A DNA stretch of 64,000 bases from Oscillospiraceae bacterium (GCA_902802375.1 CADCLS010000001.1:124001-188000), one strand, 5' to 3'. Positions 28,078 to 37,518 are shown, counted from the stretch's first letter. The notes: generated by a model not told the origin, from the letters alone. Translations and numbers: made by a program.

Positions 28078-28683
28078 TTATATCCCCCTTGCGAGAATCT
28101 TTAATGCACCACGGATTAAATCGTCAGTGTTAAGCGCACCGTCAAGCTTGCCTACTGCAAGTGAAGCTTCGCTTTGAGAATACCCAAGAGAAACAAGAGC
28201 CTCAATAGCCTCTTTTGCGGAAGTATTCGCATTTGCATTTCCAACCTGATTTACAGTTTCCAAAACATCGCCGACTGCTGCCGCACCGACTTTATCCTTA
28301 AGTTCAAGCACCATTCTCTGAGCAAGCTTTATGCCAACGCCCTGTGCCGCCGTGAGAGATTTAGCATCACCACTTGCTAAAAACAGAAGAACTTTTTCAT
28401 AATCGAAAGCCGATAAAACCGCAAGACCGATTTTAGCGCCCACACCGCTTACAGATGTTATAAGCTTAAACACCTCAAGCTCTCCACGCCGTGAAAAGCC
28501 ATATAAATCGAGAGCATCCTCCTTAACTGTCATACAGGTATGTACAAAGGCATTATCGCCCACATTACCGAGTTTTGAATAAGTATCTCTTGTTATAAAG
28601 CATTTCAGCCCCACGCCACCGCACTCAATTACTGCACAGTTTTCATCTTTGTAAATTATTTTACCGTTTAGTGATGCAATCAT
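28078..28683 (-). CDS. ruvA: Holliday junction DNA helicase subunit RuvA
   Basis: Binds the four-way junction and loads RuvB. 201 residues: OB domain start MIASLNGKIIYKDENCAVIECGGVG, helix-hairpin-helix segments KLITSVSGVGAKIGLAVLS and LTAAQGVGIKLAQRMVLELKDK, and a C-terminal domain III after an Ala/Asn-rich linker. ATGA overlap with ruvC. Confidence 0.97.
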   Translation of the reverse strand: MIASLNGKIIYKDENCAVIECGGVGLKCFITRDTYSKLGNVGDNAFVHTCMTVKEDALDLYGFSRRGELEVFKLITSVSGVGAKIGLAVLSAFDYEKVLLFLASGDAKSLTAAQGVGIKLAQRMVLELKDKVGAAAVGDVLETVNQVGNANANTSAKEAIEALVSLGYSQSEASLAVGKLDGALNTDDLIRGALKILARGI

Positions 28684-29186
28684 TTATTCTTTCCTTTCAT
28701 CAGCTTACCGTAAAGACTTCCGGCACTATGACCGTGGCAAATCGTCAGTGCCAAGGCATCTGCTGTATCGTCAGGTTTCGGAACAGAGCTTAATGACAAC
28801 AGGTTTTTAACCATTTCCATTACTTGCCGCTTTTCGGCTTTTCCGTAACCGGTTATTGACTGTTTTACCTGAAGAGGAGTATACTCGTAAATATCAAGGG
28901 AATTTTGTTTAGCCGACAGTAATATCACACCTCGCGCCTCGGCAACATCTATTGCGGTTGTAGTATTTGTGTTAAAGTACAGTCTCTCTATTGACATACA
29001 GTCAGGCTTATATTTGTTTATGACAGTACACATATCATCATAAATTGCCTTGAGCCTTTCGGGGAAAGGAACGCCGGCATCTGTTGTAATAGCACCGTAA
29101 CCCACAACATTAAAGTGCAGACCGTCATAATCAACTACACCGTAGCCCACTATCGCATATCCGGGATCAATACCAAGAATCCGCAA
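28680..29186 (-). CDS. ruvC: Holliday junction resolvase RuvC
   Basis: Endonuclease that cuts Holliday junctions. 168 residues: ILGIDPGYAIVGYG with the first catalytic Asp, SIERLYFNTNTTTA with the Glu, and C-terminal PDDTADALALTICH with the last Asp pair. TTG start at 29186 has AAAGGGG seven bases upstream. First gene of the ruv group, behind its own promoter; the promoter may also drive the genes down to dut. Confidence 0.96.
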   Translation of the reverse strand: MRILGIDPGYAIVGYGVVDYDGLHFNVVGYGAITTDAGVPFPERLKAIYDDMCTVINKYKPDCMSIERLYFNTNTTTAIDVAEARGVILLSAKQNSLDIYEYTPLQVKQSITGYGKAEKRQVMEMVKNLLSLSSVPKPDDTADALALTICHGHSAGSLYGKLMKGKNK

Positions 29187-29238
29187 ACAGATACCCCTTT
29201 CCGATAATTAAGAACACATTATCCCAATATTAATTATT

Positions 29239-29267
29239 ATTATAACATAATTATCCAGTAAGAGCAA
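29239..29267 (-). promoter_or_regulatory. Sigma-A promoter of ruvC
   Basis: TTGCTC (29267-29262), 17-base spacer, TATAAT (29244-29239) on the minus strand. No LexA-type box (GAAC-N4-GTTC) was seen near it. Confidence 0.65.
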
Positions 29268-29285
29268 TGTTTTTTTAATTGAAAA

Positions 29286-29313
29286 CGCACAAAACCGATA
29301 AGGGTCTTGTGCG
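29286..29313 (-). terminator. Terminator of the small lipoprotein gene
   Basis: Stem CGCACAA / TTGTGCG extended by ACC/GGT across one mismatch, followed on the minus strand by TTTTC and a further run of seven T. It lies 27 bases past the lipoprotein stop. Confidence 0.75.
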
Positions 29314-29340
29314 CACAAAATTTAGTTACTGAAAGTAATA

Positions 29341-29685
29341 CTAAGGAACACTTACGGCAGGACCGTAATCGTCCCCGGAAACGGGGTTTGAGTTAAGGTT
29401 AGTACCGTCATACTCAGACTCGTTTTTTGACGACGGATTTTCATCTTCGTCTATGCCGCTTTTGCCATGCTGATTTGAAGTGCTTTTAGAAGAATTATCA
29501 GTAGGATTTGCGGTGTTATTTTTTGTTTCCCTGTCAGATGATGAAACCATTATAGAACTATCCGGGTGACTCACATCAATATAATCGGAATTTGAACCGT
29601 AAACCTCTTTTTTACATTTACAGGCAGTAAGACATAAAAGAACCAAAAAAATTGTCAGAACGAAAAAAATCCTAATCGCTTTCAA
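29341..29685 (-). CDS. Small secreted lipoprotein, unknown function
   Basis: 114 residues. The N-terminus is a lipoprotein signal, with a hydrophobic stretch ending in LTAC; the cysteine at 22 would be lipidated. The rest is polar and low in complexity, rich in Ser, Asn, Asp and Pro, so it is probably a disordered surface tether. I recognise no domain. Start is a TTG at 29685 with AGAGGTG upstream. It stands alone between the ruv promoter and the divergent tsaE promoter. Confidence 0.7.
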   Translation of the reverse strand: MKAIRIFFVLTIFLVLLCLTACKCKKEVYGSNSDYIDVSHPDSSIMVSSSDRETKNNTANPTDNSSKSTSNQHGKSGIDEDENPSSKNESEYDGTNLNSNPVSGDDYGPAVSVP

Positions 29686-29756
29686 AATAACACCTCTTTC
29701 GTCAATTATTATACTAACAAATTACTATAATAATTTCAAGAACTTTAATTTTTTCA

Positions 29757-29785
29757 TTGACATAAATTGCTCGTTATGATAAAAT
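29757..29785 (+). promoter_or_regulatory. Sigma-A promoter of tsaE-tsaB-rpiB-upp
   Basis: TTGACA (29757-29762), 17-base spacer, TAAAAT (29780-29785). Confidence 0.85.
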
Positions 29786-29813
29786 TTTTGGAGTAATGAA
29801 GGGAGGAATATGT

Positions 29814-30263
29814 ATGTCACATATTTTTACCTCCTATTCTCCGGAAGACACTATGAGTATTGCTTCATCGTTGGCGGCAAGGCTTTCAGGTGGCGAAGTA
29901 ATTGCAATGAGAGGCGGTCTCGGTATGGGAAAGACCTGTTTTATAACAGGTTTGGCTAAAGCTCTCGGATTTAGCGGCGAAGTTACCTCCCCTACTTTTG
30001 CTATTGTTAATGAGTATATTGGCGGTAGGCTCAATTTATTCCATTTTGACGCGTATAGAATAACCGGTTGGGATGATTTGTATTCCACCGGTTATTTTGA
30101 ATATTTGGATGCCGGTGGCGTTGTAGCGGTAGAGTGGAGTGAAAATATTCAAGGTGCGCTGATTGGCGAAAATGTTATTACCGTTGAATTTGAGCGCTTA
30201 TCGGAAAACGAACGAAAAATCACTATTACCGGCGGTGTAAAATATGAAAATACTTGCAATTGA
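29814..30263 (+). CDS. tsaE: tRNA threonylcarbamoyladenosine biosynthesis ATPase TsaE
   Basis: ATPase partner of the TsaB-TsaD complex that makes t6A37 in tRNA. 149 residues from the ATG at 29814, which has GGGAGG seven bases upstream; an ATG at 29796 is in frame but precedes that site. Walker A is GGLGMGKTCF, then TSPTFAIVNEY and HFDAYRI, and the VAVEWSENI motif of the family. It overlaps tsaB by 20 bases. TsaD is not in this window. Confidence 0.95.
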   Translation: MSHIFTSYSPEDTMSIASSLAARLSGGEVIAMRGGLGMGKTCFITGLAKALGFSGEVTSPTFAIVNEYIGGRLNLFHFDAYRITGWDDLYSTGYFEYLDAGGVVAVEWSENIQGALIGENVITVEFERLSENERKITITGGVKYENTCN

Positions 30264-30957
30264 ATGTTCGGCGACACCGGTTTCTGCCGCTATCATCAGT
30301 GACGGTGAAATTATAAGTTATTCTTTTTCGAATATAAAGCTTACTCATTCACAAACGCTATTTCCGATTATTGAAAGTGTATTATCAGCCGCAAGATTAA
30401 GTTTTCAGGATATTGACGCCGTATCGGTTGCCACAGGTCCGGGCTCGTTTACGGGTCTGCGTATTGGTATCGCCTCGGCAAAAGGGCTTGCAGAGCCTAA
30501 AAAGCTTAAATGCGTTGGTGTTTCCACCCTGCTTTCAGCGGCTTATATGTTTTTAGGTGAAAATGCAATAATTTGTCCTGTAATTGATGCAAGATGTTCT
30601 CAGGTATACAACGCTCTGTTCGAAGTAAATGGCGCTGCTCTCACCCGTTTGTGTGAGGATAGAGCGATAATGATAGATGACCTCGCCGGAGAATTGAAAA
30701 GCATAAAAGACAAACGAATAATTTTATGTTGCGATGCCGCAGAAACAGTACTAAAAGCGTGTAATTATGAAAAAAACATTACACTTGCAACTCCAGCACT
30801 CAGGCAACAGAGCGCGGCAGGCGTTGGCATTTATGCCTATAAAGCAATAAAAGAAGGTCGGTTTTCCGATTGCGACGAGCTTAATCCCATATATCTTAAA
30901 CTGCCGCAAGCGGAAAGAGAACTAAAAGCAAAACAGGAAGGGAAAGTAAATTTATGA
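30244..30957 (+). CDS. tsaB: tRNA threonylcarbamoyladenosine biosynthesis protein TsaB
   Basis: Inactive paralogue of TsaD that scaffolds the t6A complex. 237 residues: ILAIECSATPVSAAI start, then SVATGPGSFTGLRIGIASAKGLAE, the most conserved stretch. The ATG lies inside the 3' end of tsaE, so expression is coupled. The usual followers rimI and tsaD are replaced by rpiB and upp. Confidence 0.95.
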   Translation: MKILAIECSATPVSAAIISDGEIISYSFSNIKLTHSQTLFPIIESVLSAARLSFQDIDAVSVATGPGSFTGLRIGIASAKGLAEPKKLKCVGVSTLLSAAYMFLGENAIICPVIDARCSQVYNALFEVNGAALTRLCEDRAIMIDDLAGELKSIKDKRIILCCDAAETVLKACNYEKNITLATPALRQQSAAGVGIYAYKAIKEGRFSDCDELNPIYLKLPQAERELKAKQEGKVNL

Positions 30958-31400
30958 AAATTGCAATTGGTTGTGACCACGGCGGTTTTAAGCATAAAAA
31001 CGCCATATCTGAGCACCTCAAAAATCGCGGTTTTGAGGTAGTAGACTGTGGGATTTATGAGGACAAATCGGTTGACTATCCCGATATTGCAGTAAAGGTT
31101 GCAGAAAAAATAACCGACGGCAGTTGTAAGCTCGGCATTTTAGTTTGCGGAACAGGCATCGGTATGTCAATGGCGGCAAACAAAGTTAAAGGTATTCGTG
31201 CCGCAGCTTGCAGCGACCATTTTTCAGCAAAATACACAAGGCTTCACAATGACGCTAATATACTTTGTCTTGGTGGCAGAGTAATAGGCATCGGCACTGC
31301 CTTAGAGCTTGCAGATTTGTTTGTAAACACCAAATTTGAAGGCGGTCGCCATGTAAAACGCATCCAAAAAATTACAGATATAGAAAACAAAAAGGGGTAA
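30954..31400 (+). CDS. rpiB: Ribose-5-phosphate isomerase B
   Basis: Interconverts ribose 5-phosphate and ribulose 5-phosphate. 148 residues of the LacAB/RpiB family: [12 protein letters not shown] start, VDYPDIA, the catalytic-cysteine region [24 protein letters not shown], and [19 protein letters not shown] overlap with tsaB. Next to upp it can supply ribose for PRPP; a galactose-6-phosphate isomerase subunit is less likely. Confidence 0.94.
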   Translation: MKIAIGCDHGGFKHKNAISEHLKNRGFEVVDCGIYEDKSVDYPDIAVKVAEKITDGSCKLGILVCGTGIGMSMAANKVKGIRAAACSDHFSAKYTRLHNDANILCLGGRVIGIGTALELADLFVNTKFEGGRHVKRIQKITDIENKKG

Positions 31401-31405
31401 TAGTA

Positions 31406-32041
31406 ATGGAAAACAAAAATGTATTTATTATGGATCATCCGCTTATTCAGCATAAGCTTACAATCCTTCGCGATGAAAGGACAGGCTCCAAGCAGTTTCG
31501 TGAGCTTGTAAGCGAGATTGCTATGCTTATGTGCTATGAATCAACGCGCGACTTGCCGCTAAAAGAAATCGAAACAAAAACACCGATAGCTACTGCAAAG
31601 ACAAAGGTTCTCTCCGGCAGAAAAATGGCTTTTGTGCCGATTCTCAGAGCAGGTCTCGGTATGGTTGACGGTGTTTTGAGCCTTATCCCTGCCGCAAAAG
31701 TCGGCCATATCGGTATGTATCGCGACCCGAACACTCATAAGCCGGTTGATTATTATTGCAAACTACCGTCAGATCTCAGCGAGCGCGACGTGTTTGTACT
31801 TGACCCAATGCTTGCAACCGGCGGAAGTGCCATTGACGCAGTATCACGAATAAAAGAGTTTAATCCCAAGAGAATTAAGTTTATGTGCATTATTGCCGCA
31901 CCTGAGGGTCTTGAAGCTTTTACAAAGGCACATCCCGATGTGCCGGTGTTCTGTGCCGGTCTTGATGACCACCTAAATGAGCATTGTTACATTGTTCCCG
32001 GCCTCGGCGACGCTGGCGACAGAATTTTCGGAACAAAATAA
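31406..32041 (+). CDS. upp: Uracil phosphoribosyltransferase
   Basis: Makes UMP from uracil and PRPP. 211 residues: [15 protein letters not shown] start, [16 protein letters not shown] loop [14 protein letters not shown], and C-terminal [16 protein letters not shown] at 31406 has AAAGGGG ten bases upstream. Last gene of the operon, closed by a strong terminator. Confidence 0.97.
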   Translation: MENKNVFIMDHPLIQHKLTILRDERTGSKQFRELVSEIAMLMCYESTRDLPLKEIETKTPIATAKTKVLSGRKMAFVPILRAGLGMVDGVLSLIPAAKVGHIGMYRDPNTHKPVDYYCKLPSDLSERDVFVLDPMLATGGSAIDAVSRIKEFNPKRIKFMCIIAAPEGLEAFTKAHPDVPVFCAGLDDHLNEHCYIVPGLGDAGDRIFGTK

Positions 32042-32056
32042 TCAATATGATTTTAT

Positions 32057-32087
32057 AAAACCCCCGAACCAACCGTTCGGGGGTTTT
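32057..32087. terminator. Strong bidirectional intrinsic terminator
   Basis: Perfect 13-bp stem AAAACCCCCGAAC / GTTCGGGGGTTTT with a 5-base loop, with T-runs on both strands. Serves upp (+) and putP (-). Confidence 0.95.
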
Positions 32088-32103
32088 AGTATAATAATCT
32101 TAA

Positions 32104-33606
32104 TTAATCTTCGATTGTCGCATCAGTTGCCCTGTTAAACAGTTCTACAACCTCGTCAGACGGCTTTTTATCAATAAGGGATATCACGATGCAAGCGATA
32201 AATCCCGCAACAAAGCCCGGCAATAATTCATAAACTCCGGTTGAAGACAACCAAACAAGCCAGCAAACATCAACTATTGCGCCAACCGCTATACCGGAGA
32301 CGGCACCCTTATAGGTCAAGCGTTTCCAGAAAAGCGAAAGGATAACGACCGGACCAAATGAAGCGCCAAAGCCACCCCAAGCGTTGCCTACCATATCCAT
32401 AATTGCTTGGGCACCTTTGCCCTTAGCGCTCGCTATAAAGTAAGCGATTACAGCTACGACAAGAATTGTAATTCTGCCAATCCAAACAACCTCTTTATCG
32501 GAAGCATTCTTGCGGAAAAGCGGTTTATAAATATCACTCGTAAAAGATGACGACGCAACAAGCAACTGACTATCCGCCGTACTCATTGAAGCCGCGATAA
32601 TAGCCGCAAGCAGAATACCGGCAATAAATCCGGGGAAAAGTTTCCTTGCAAGTTCTATAAACACCATCTTCTGTGCGCCAGCCTTGAGCAACTCTTCACC
32701 GATATATGCCCTGCCAAGCACCGCAATTACAATCGCCGCAAACAGCGCTATAGTTACCCAAATTATAGCAACTGTGGCACTCTTTTTAATCATAGATGAC
32801 TTTTTAATTGACATAAAGCGAACAAGGATATGCGGCATTCCGAAATAACCAAGTCCCCAAGTAAGACCGGATACAATATCCTGCCACGAAGCACCAAACA
32901 AATCTCTGCCAAAAACGCAATTAACAGTTTTATCACCCTCGGTATAACTGTAAACGATATCAAGGGTACTATAATCAAGATTTTTGGTGGCAAGTAAAAC
33001 TATAGGTACTGCAAGAAGTGCTATAAGCATTAAGAATCCCTGAAAAAAGTCAGTCCAACAAACTGCCTTGAAACCGCCCAAAAATGTGTAAAGTACGATG
33101 ATAACGGCGAAAATTAAAAGAGCAGCCGACTCACTAAGCTTCGGGAATACCGAAGTAAACACCGATGTACCGGCAACAAAGCTCGAAGCCACATACACCG
33201 TAAAACAGACAAGAAAAATAACAGCACTGATAATTTGAAGCGCCTTACCGCCGGTTACAAAGCGGTTAGCAAGATACTGCGGCAATGTAATAGAATCATT
33301 TGCAGCCGCCGAAAAACGGCGAAGCCTACGAGCAACAAATATCCAATTAGCCGCGGTACCAAGTGCCAAGCCAATGCCAATCCATGCTTGACCGAGGCCA
33401 AAAGCTAAGACACTGCCTGGCAGTCCCATCAAAAGCCACGCGCTCATATCCGAAGCCTGAGCGCTAAGAGCTGTTACCCACGGTCCCATACTTCTTCCGC
33501 CCAAAAAATATTCTTCTTCATTATTTAACTTAATACTTTTAATATAAAAGAAAATACCGATTGCGAGAACTATTACAAAATACAGAATAAATGCTGATAC
33601 TTCCAT
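32104..33606 (-). CDS. putP: Sodium/proline symporter
   Basis: SSS-family Na+-coupled transporter, most like PutP. 500 residues with about 13 membrane segments. Family features include the EEYFLGGRSMGPWVTALSAQASDMSAWLLMG region near the N-terminus, followed by LPGSVLAFG, and AAIIAASMSTADSQLLVASSS in the middle. ATG at 33606 has GAGG seven bases upstream. It follows serA by 20 bases, so it is probably co-transcribed with serC-serA; the substrate proline is inferred from similarity. Confidence 0.9.
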   Translation of the reverse strand: MEVSAFILYFVIVLAIGIFFYIKSIKLNNEEEYFLGGRSMGPWVTALSAQASDMSAWLLMGLPGSVLAFGLGQAWIGIGLALGTAANWIFVARRLRRFSAAANDSITLPQYLANRFVTGGKALQIISAVIFLVCFTVYVASSFVAGTSVFTSVFPKLSESAALLIFAVIIVLYTFLGGFKAVCWTDFFQGFLMLIALLAVPIVLLATKNLDYSTLDIVYSYTEGDKTVNCVFGRDLFGASWQDIVSGLTWGLGYFGMPHILVRFMSIKKSSMIKKSATVAIIWVTIALFAAIVIAVLGRAYIGEELLKAGAQKMVFIELARKLFPGFIAGILLAAIIAASMSTADSQLLVASSSFTSDIYKPLFRKNASDKEVVWIGRITILVVAVIAYFIASAKGKGAQAIMDMVGNAWGGFGASFGPVVILSLFWKRLTYKGAVSGIAVGAIVDVCWLVWLSSTGVYELLPGFVAGFIACIVISLIDKKPSDEVVELFNRATDATIED

Positions 33607-33626
33607 TCAATTTCCTCACTTCTTTA

Positions 33627-34787
33627 TTAAATAATACGAACCCTGATTATTCCGTCAACTGCGGCGATTTTGGACATAATTTCATCCGCATTAATACCGC
33701 TTACATCAAGCATTGTATATGCATAGTCACCGCGTGATTTATTAAGCATATTTTCGATGTTTACATTATTTTCTGCAACTATACTCGTAATTGAAGTAAG
33801 CATATTCGGTATGTTTTTGTGTATTACGCAAATACGCTTTTCGCTGCTTCTCGGCATAGTAATCTCAGGAAGGTTTACCGAGTTTGTAATATTTCCGTTT
33901 TCAATATAGTCAGTAAGCTCTTTTGCCGCCATAGCCGCACAGTTATCCTCGGATTCCGGTGTAGAAGCGCCGAGATGCGGTATAGCAATTACGCCGTCAA
34001 CATCTAAAACCTCGTCAGTCGGAAAATCTGTTACATACGCCGCAACCTTACCGCTTTCAAGTGCTGCCTTTATGTCTGCAGAATTTACAAGACCGGCACG
34101 GGCAAAATTGAGGATACGCACGCCGTCTTTCATAAGAGCTATTGCATCCTTATTTATCATATTCTTAGTTGATTCAACAAGCGGAACATGAATTGTGATA
34201 TAATCGCATTTCTTAAAAATCTCGTTTATATCATAGATATGAACAGCATTATGTGTAAGGTTCCAAGCCGAATTTACCGAAAGATAAGGGTCGTAGCCGT
34301 AAACCGTCATACCGAGATGATTTGCAGCATTTGCAACCAATACACCGATAGCGCCAAGACCGATTACACCAAGGGTCTTACCTTTAAGCTCAGGACCGCC
34401 AAACGCGCCCTTGCCTTTTTCAACAAGCTTGCCAACTTCATCGCCTTGACCTTTAAGTGTTTTTGCCCACTCTATCGCCGGAATTACACGGCGAGATGAT
34501 ATAAGCATACCTGCAAGAACCAGTTCTTTAACGGCATTAGCGTTAGCCCCAGGAGTGTTGAAAACAACAATACCTTTTTCACTGCAACGGTCTATCGGAA
34601 TGTTGTTCGTACCGGCTCCGGCTCGCGCTATTGCTATAAGCGATTCAGGGAATTCAGTATCATGAAGTGCCGCAGAACGGACAATCGCGCCGTCTGCATT
34701 ATCCACCTCATCGCCTATTGTATATTTATCGTCAAATTCAGCAAGACCGATTTTCGAGATTTTATTATATGTTTTAATCTTATACAT
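33627..34787 (-). CDS. serA: D-3-phosphoglycerate dehydrogenase
   Basis: First step of serine synthesis, oxidising 3-phosphoglycerate. 386 residues: catalytic and NAD domains with GLGAIGVLVANAA, NFARAGLVN (catalytic Arg) and IPHLGASTPESEDNCA (catalytic His), then a C-terminal ACT domain (about 315-386, KRICVIHKNIPNMLTSI) as the likely serine sensor. The start forms TAATG with the serC stop. Confidence 0.94.
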   Translation of the reverse strand: MYKIKTYNKISKIGLAEFDDKYTIGDEVDNADGAIVRSAALHDTEFPESLIAIARAGAGTNNIPIDRCSEKGIVVFNTPGANANAVKELVLAGMLISSRRVIPAIEWAKTLKGQGDEVGKLVEKGKGAFGGPELKGKTLGVIGLGAIGVLVANAANHLGMTVYGYDPYLSVNSAWNLTHNAVHIYDINEIFKKCDYITIHVPLVESTKNMINKDAIALMKDGVRILNFARAGLVNSADIKAALESGKVAAYVTDFPTDEVLDVDGVIAIPHLGASTPESEDNCAAMAAKELTDYIENGNITNSVNLPEITMPRSSEKRICVIHKNIPNMLTSITSIVAENNVNIENMLNKSRGDYAYTMLDVSGINADEIMSKIAAVDGIIRVRII

Positions 34788-35869
34788 TACGCATTTTCCT
34801 CCTCAAATTTCTTCATAAACTCAACAAGCTTTTCTACGCCTTCGATAGGCATAGCGTTGTAAATAGAAGCACGCATACCTCCAACGCTTCTATGTCCCTT
34901 AAGATTTACAAACCCTGCGGCTTTTGCCTCTGCTACAAACTTAGCGTCAAGCTCATCACTACCCGTAATAAACGGAACATTCATAAGTGAACGGTCTTCG
35001 GGAACGACAGTGCCCTTAAAAAGCTTACTGTTATCAAGAAAATCATAGAGAATTTTTGCTTTCTTCTCGTTAATTTCTTTCATTTTCTCAAGTCCGCCAA
35101 GCTTCTTTATCCACTTCAAAACAAGACCTGCAATATATATAGAATAGCACGGAGGTGTATTGAACATAGAATCATTGTCAGCGTGTGTCTGATAGTTAAG
35201 CATCGTAGGAGTAATATCCATAGCGTTGCCTATGAAATCCTTACGAATTATAACTATTGTAACGCCTGCCGGGGCAACATTCTTTTGAGCACCGGCATAA
35301 AGAACTGCGAACTTGCTTACATCAATAGGCTCTGAGAGAATGCAACTCGAAATATCTGCCACAAGCGGAATATCACCGACATCAGGGAGAGTGTGATATT
35401 TTGTACCGTAAATAGTGTTATTCATACAAATATGAACATAATCTGCGTCCCTATCAAAATCATCTGCTGTGGTCTTCGGTATATATGAATATGTTTTATC
35501 GGCGCTGGAAGCCACGGCACGAGCATTACCGTAACGCGCCGCTTCTTTGTAAGCCTTATTAGCCCACTGGCCTGTGATAATAAAATCAGCCTTTTTATTC
35601 TTATTCATAAGATTAAGCGGCACCATGGCAAACTGTGTTGAAGCACCGCCCTGCAAAAAGAGCACTTCATAATTATCCGGGATGTTCATAACTTCCCTCA
35701 AATCAGCCTCAGCCTGCTTGATTATCGCATCATACTCTTTAGAACGGTGCGACATTTCCATTACCGATTGACCGGTAGCACCATATTCAAGCATCTCATC
35801 CGCCGCAGTTTTCAAAACTTCCTCAGGAAGCATAGACGGACCTGCACTAAAATTATAAACTCTTGCCAT
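34787..35869 (-). CDS. serC: Phosphoserine aminotransferase
   Basis: PLP enzyme that converts 3-phosphohydroxypyruvate to phosphoserine. 360 residues from the ATG at 35869 (MARVYNFSAGPSMLPEEVL), with GGAGG eight bases upstream; the frame extends five codons further without a site. The PLP lysine lies in YAGAQKNVAPAG. First gene of serC-serA-putP behind a consensus promoter. No serB phosphatase is nearby. Confidence 0.96.
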   Translation of the reverse strand: MARVYNFSAGPSMLPEEVLKTAADEMLEYGATGQSVMEMSHRSKEYDAIIKQAEADLREVMNIPDNYEVLFLQGGASTQFAMVPLNLMNKNKKADFIITGQWANKAYKEAARYGNARAVASSADKTYSYIPKTTADDFDRDADYVHICMNNTIYGTKYHTLPDVGDIPLVADISSCILSEPIDVSKFAVLYAGAQKNVAPAGVTIVIIRKDFIGNAMDITPTMLNYQTHADNDSMFNTPPCYSIYIAGLVLKWIKKLGGLEKMKEINEKKAKILYDFLDNSKLFKGTVVPEDRSLMNVPFITGSDELDAKFVAEAKAAGFVNLKGHRSVGGMRASIYNAMPIEGVEKLVEFMKKFEEENA

Positions 35870-35901
35870 AATAATTACCTCCAAAATTTTGTAACTACAA
35901 C

Positions 35902-35930
35902 ATTATATAAACAGTTTATTCGTATGTCAA
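35902..35930 (-). promoter_or_regulatory. Sigma-A promoter of serC-serA-putP
   Basis: Exact consensus: TTGACA (35930-35925), 17-base spacer, TATAAT (35907-35902). The leader is only about 25 bases, so no T-box or riboswitch fits. Confidence 0.9.
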
Positions 35931-36008
35931 TAGGTTTGTTAATAGTTTGTCAATGTTTTTTAGGTTTTTTAGAAAAATAACCTTAAGTTTGTTAAAATAT
36001 TATCAATG

Positions 36009-36037
36009 TTGCAAATGTTAAGCTTGCGTGTTAAAAT
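36009..36037 (+). promoter_or_regulatory. Sigma-A promoter of coaX
   Basis: TTGCAA (36009-36014), 17-base spacer, TAAAAT (36032-36037). Confidence 0.7.
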
Positions 36038-36068
36038 ACCGGTGTAAAACTCTGGAAGGAGTGATTAT

Positions 36069-36833
36069 ATGTTACTCGCCGTTGACATTGGCAATACAAA
36101 CATTACGCTTGGCGTCTATGAAGAGCAGATTTTGCTGTTTACTGCACGCCTTGCTACTGACAATAAAACCACTGCTGACCAATACGCTATTTATCTAAAA
36201 AACATTCTTGAGCTTCACGGTTGCGGTCACGTAGATATTGAGGACTGCATCATCGCCTCTGTGGTGCCAACGGTAGCCGCTTCTTTAAGGCAAGCGGTAT
36301 CATTTCTGTGCGATATTGTACCTCTTGAACTTGGGCCGGGTGTAAAAACAGGTCTTAATATAAAAATAGATAATCCTGCCCAGCTTGGCGCTGACCTCGT
36401 GGCAGGTGCCGTCGGTGCAATAAATGAATATACCCTTCCCTGCATCGTAATTGATATGGGCACAGCGACGACGCTCAGCGTAATTGATGAGAACGCAACC
36501 TACCGCGGCGGCGTTATTGCGGCAGGCGTTCGTCTTACTCTTAAAGCACTTACCGAAAACACAGCCGCACTACCAAGCGTGAGCATAAACGCTCCTAAAA
36601 ATGTTATTGGGACAAATACTGTAGATTGTATGAAATCGGGCTTAGTATTTGGTGCTGCGGCTATGCTTGACGGTCTTATAGACCAAATTTCATCAGAGCT
36701 CGGTGCTTTTCCGACAGTGGTAGCCACAGGAGGACTTTCGAAGGAAATTGTAACCCACTGTCATCACGATATAATATATAATGAGAACCTTCTGCTTGAA
36801 GGATTGCGCGAAATTTACGAACGCAACAAATAA
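36069..36833 (+). CDS. coaX: Type III pantothenate kinase
   Basis: First step of coenzyme A synthesis from pantothenate. 254 residues of the ASKHA fold: LLAVDIGNTNITLGVY (phosphate 1), PGVKTGL and DNPAQLGADLVAGAVGA, IVIDMGTATTLSVID (phosphate 2), GGVIAAGVRL and VVATGGLS. GGAAGGAGTG lies before the ATG. The next gene is a likely pantothenate S component. Confidence 0.96.
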   Translation: MLLAVDIGNTNITLGVYEEQILLFTARLATDNKTTADQYAIYLKNILELHGCGHVDIEDCIIASVVPTVAASLRQAVSFLCDIVPLELGPGVKTGLNIKIDNPAQLGADLVAGAVGAINEYTLPCIVIDMGTATTLSVIDENATYRGGVIAAGVRLTLKALTENTAALPSVSINAPKNVIGTNTVDCMKSGLVFGAAAMLDGLIDQISSELGAFPTVVATGGLSKEIVTHCHHDIIYNENLLLEGLREIYERNK

Positions 36834-36906
36834 GGCATTATTTATCCCAACGGATAATGCAAATATTATGAACTGTACCATTTGGACAGTATCGGAGGTA
36901 TTATTT

Positions 36907-37512
36907 ATGCAAATTTCAAAAAACAAAACTGTCAAACTTAACATTTTAGCGGTACTTTCGGCAATAGTCGCCGTTATATCATTTATACCGCTGAAAACTA
37001 TGGGACTTGAGATTACATTTTCTATGGTTCCGATAGCGGTAGGTGCTATTCTCTACGGACCTATGGCAGGCGCGATTTTGGGCGGCGTATTTGGCGTTGT
37101 AAGTTTTTTACAGTGTTTCGGCTACAGTTCGTTTGGCGCTATGCTTTTAGGTGAAAGCGCATTTTATACCTTTTTAGTATGTGTGCCCACAAGAATTTTA
37201 GCAGGTCTTATTACCGGTGTAGTTTCCTCAGCAATGTGTAAAGGTAATAAAGCGGTTAATGAATTACGGTTTGTTGTATGCTCGTTTATCGCGCCACTTC
37301 TTAATACGGTTTTCTTTATGTCAACACTTGTTGCCCTGTTTTATAATGGCGAAACAATACAGTATTTTGTCAATCTGTTAGGTGCAGCAAATCCGTTTAT
37401 TTTTATAATATTGTTTGTAGGAGTTAACGGTCTTGTTGAGATTATTGCCGGCTTTGTTGTGGCGTATCCGATAACTCGCGGCGTATATCACGGTTTAAGA
37501 AATTATTTTTAA
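36907..37512 (+). CDS. panT: ECF transporter S component, probably pantothenate (PanT)
   Basis: Substrate-binding membrane subunit of an ECF importer. 201 residues, six membrane segments, with the S-component features of a positively charged N-terminus and VPIAVGAILYGPMAGAILGGVFGVVSF. ATG at 36907 has GGAGG eight bases upstream; the frame runs back into coaX but without a site. Pantothenate is inferred from the adjacent coaX. It has no ATPase of its own, so it should use the EcfA1/A2/T module at 23.6-26.2 kb. The 73-base gap after coaX holds two small hairpins (36835-36859; 36870-36890), function unknown. Confidence 0.82.
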   Translation: MQISKNKTVKLNILAVLSAIVAVISFIPLKTMGLEITFSMVPIAVGAILYGPMAGAILGGVFGVVSFLQCFGYSSFGAMLLGESAFYTFLVCVPTRILAGLITGVVSSAMCKGNKAVNELRFVVCSFIAPLLNTVFFMSTLVALFYNGETIQYFVNLLGAANPFIFIILFVGVNGLVEIIAGFVVAYPITRGVYHGLRNYF

Positions 37513-37518
37513 GTGTGT

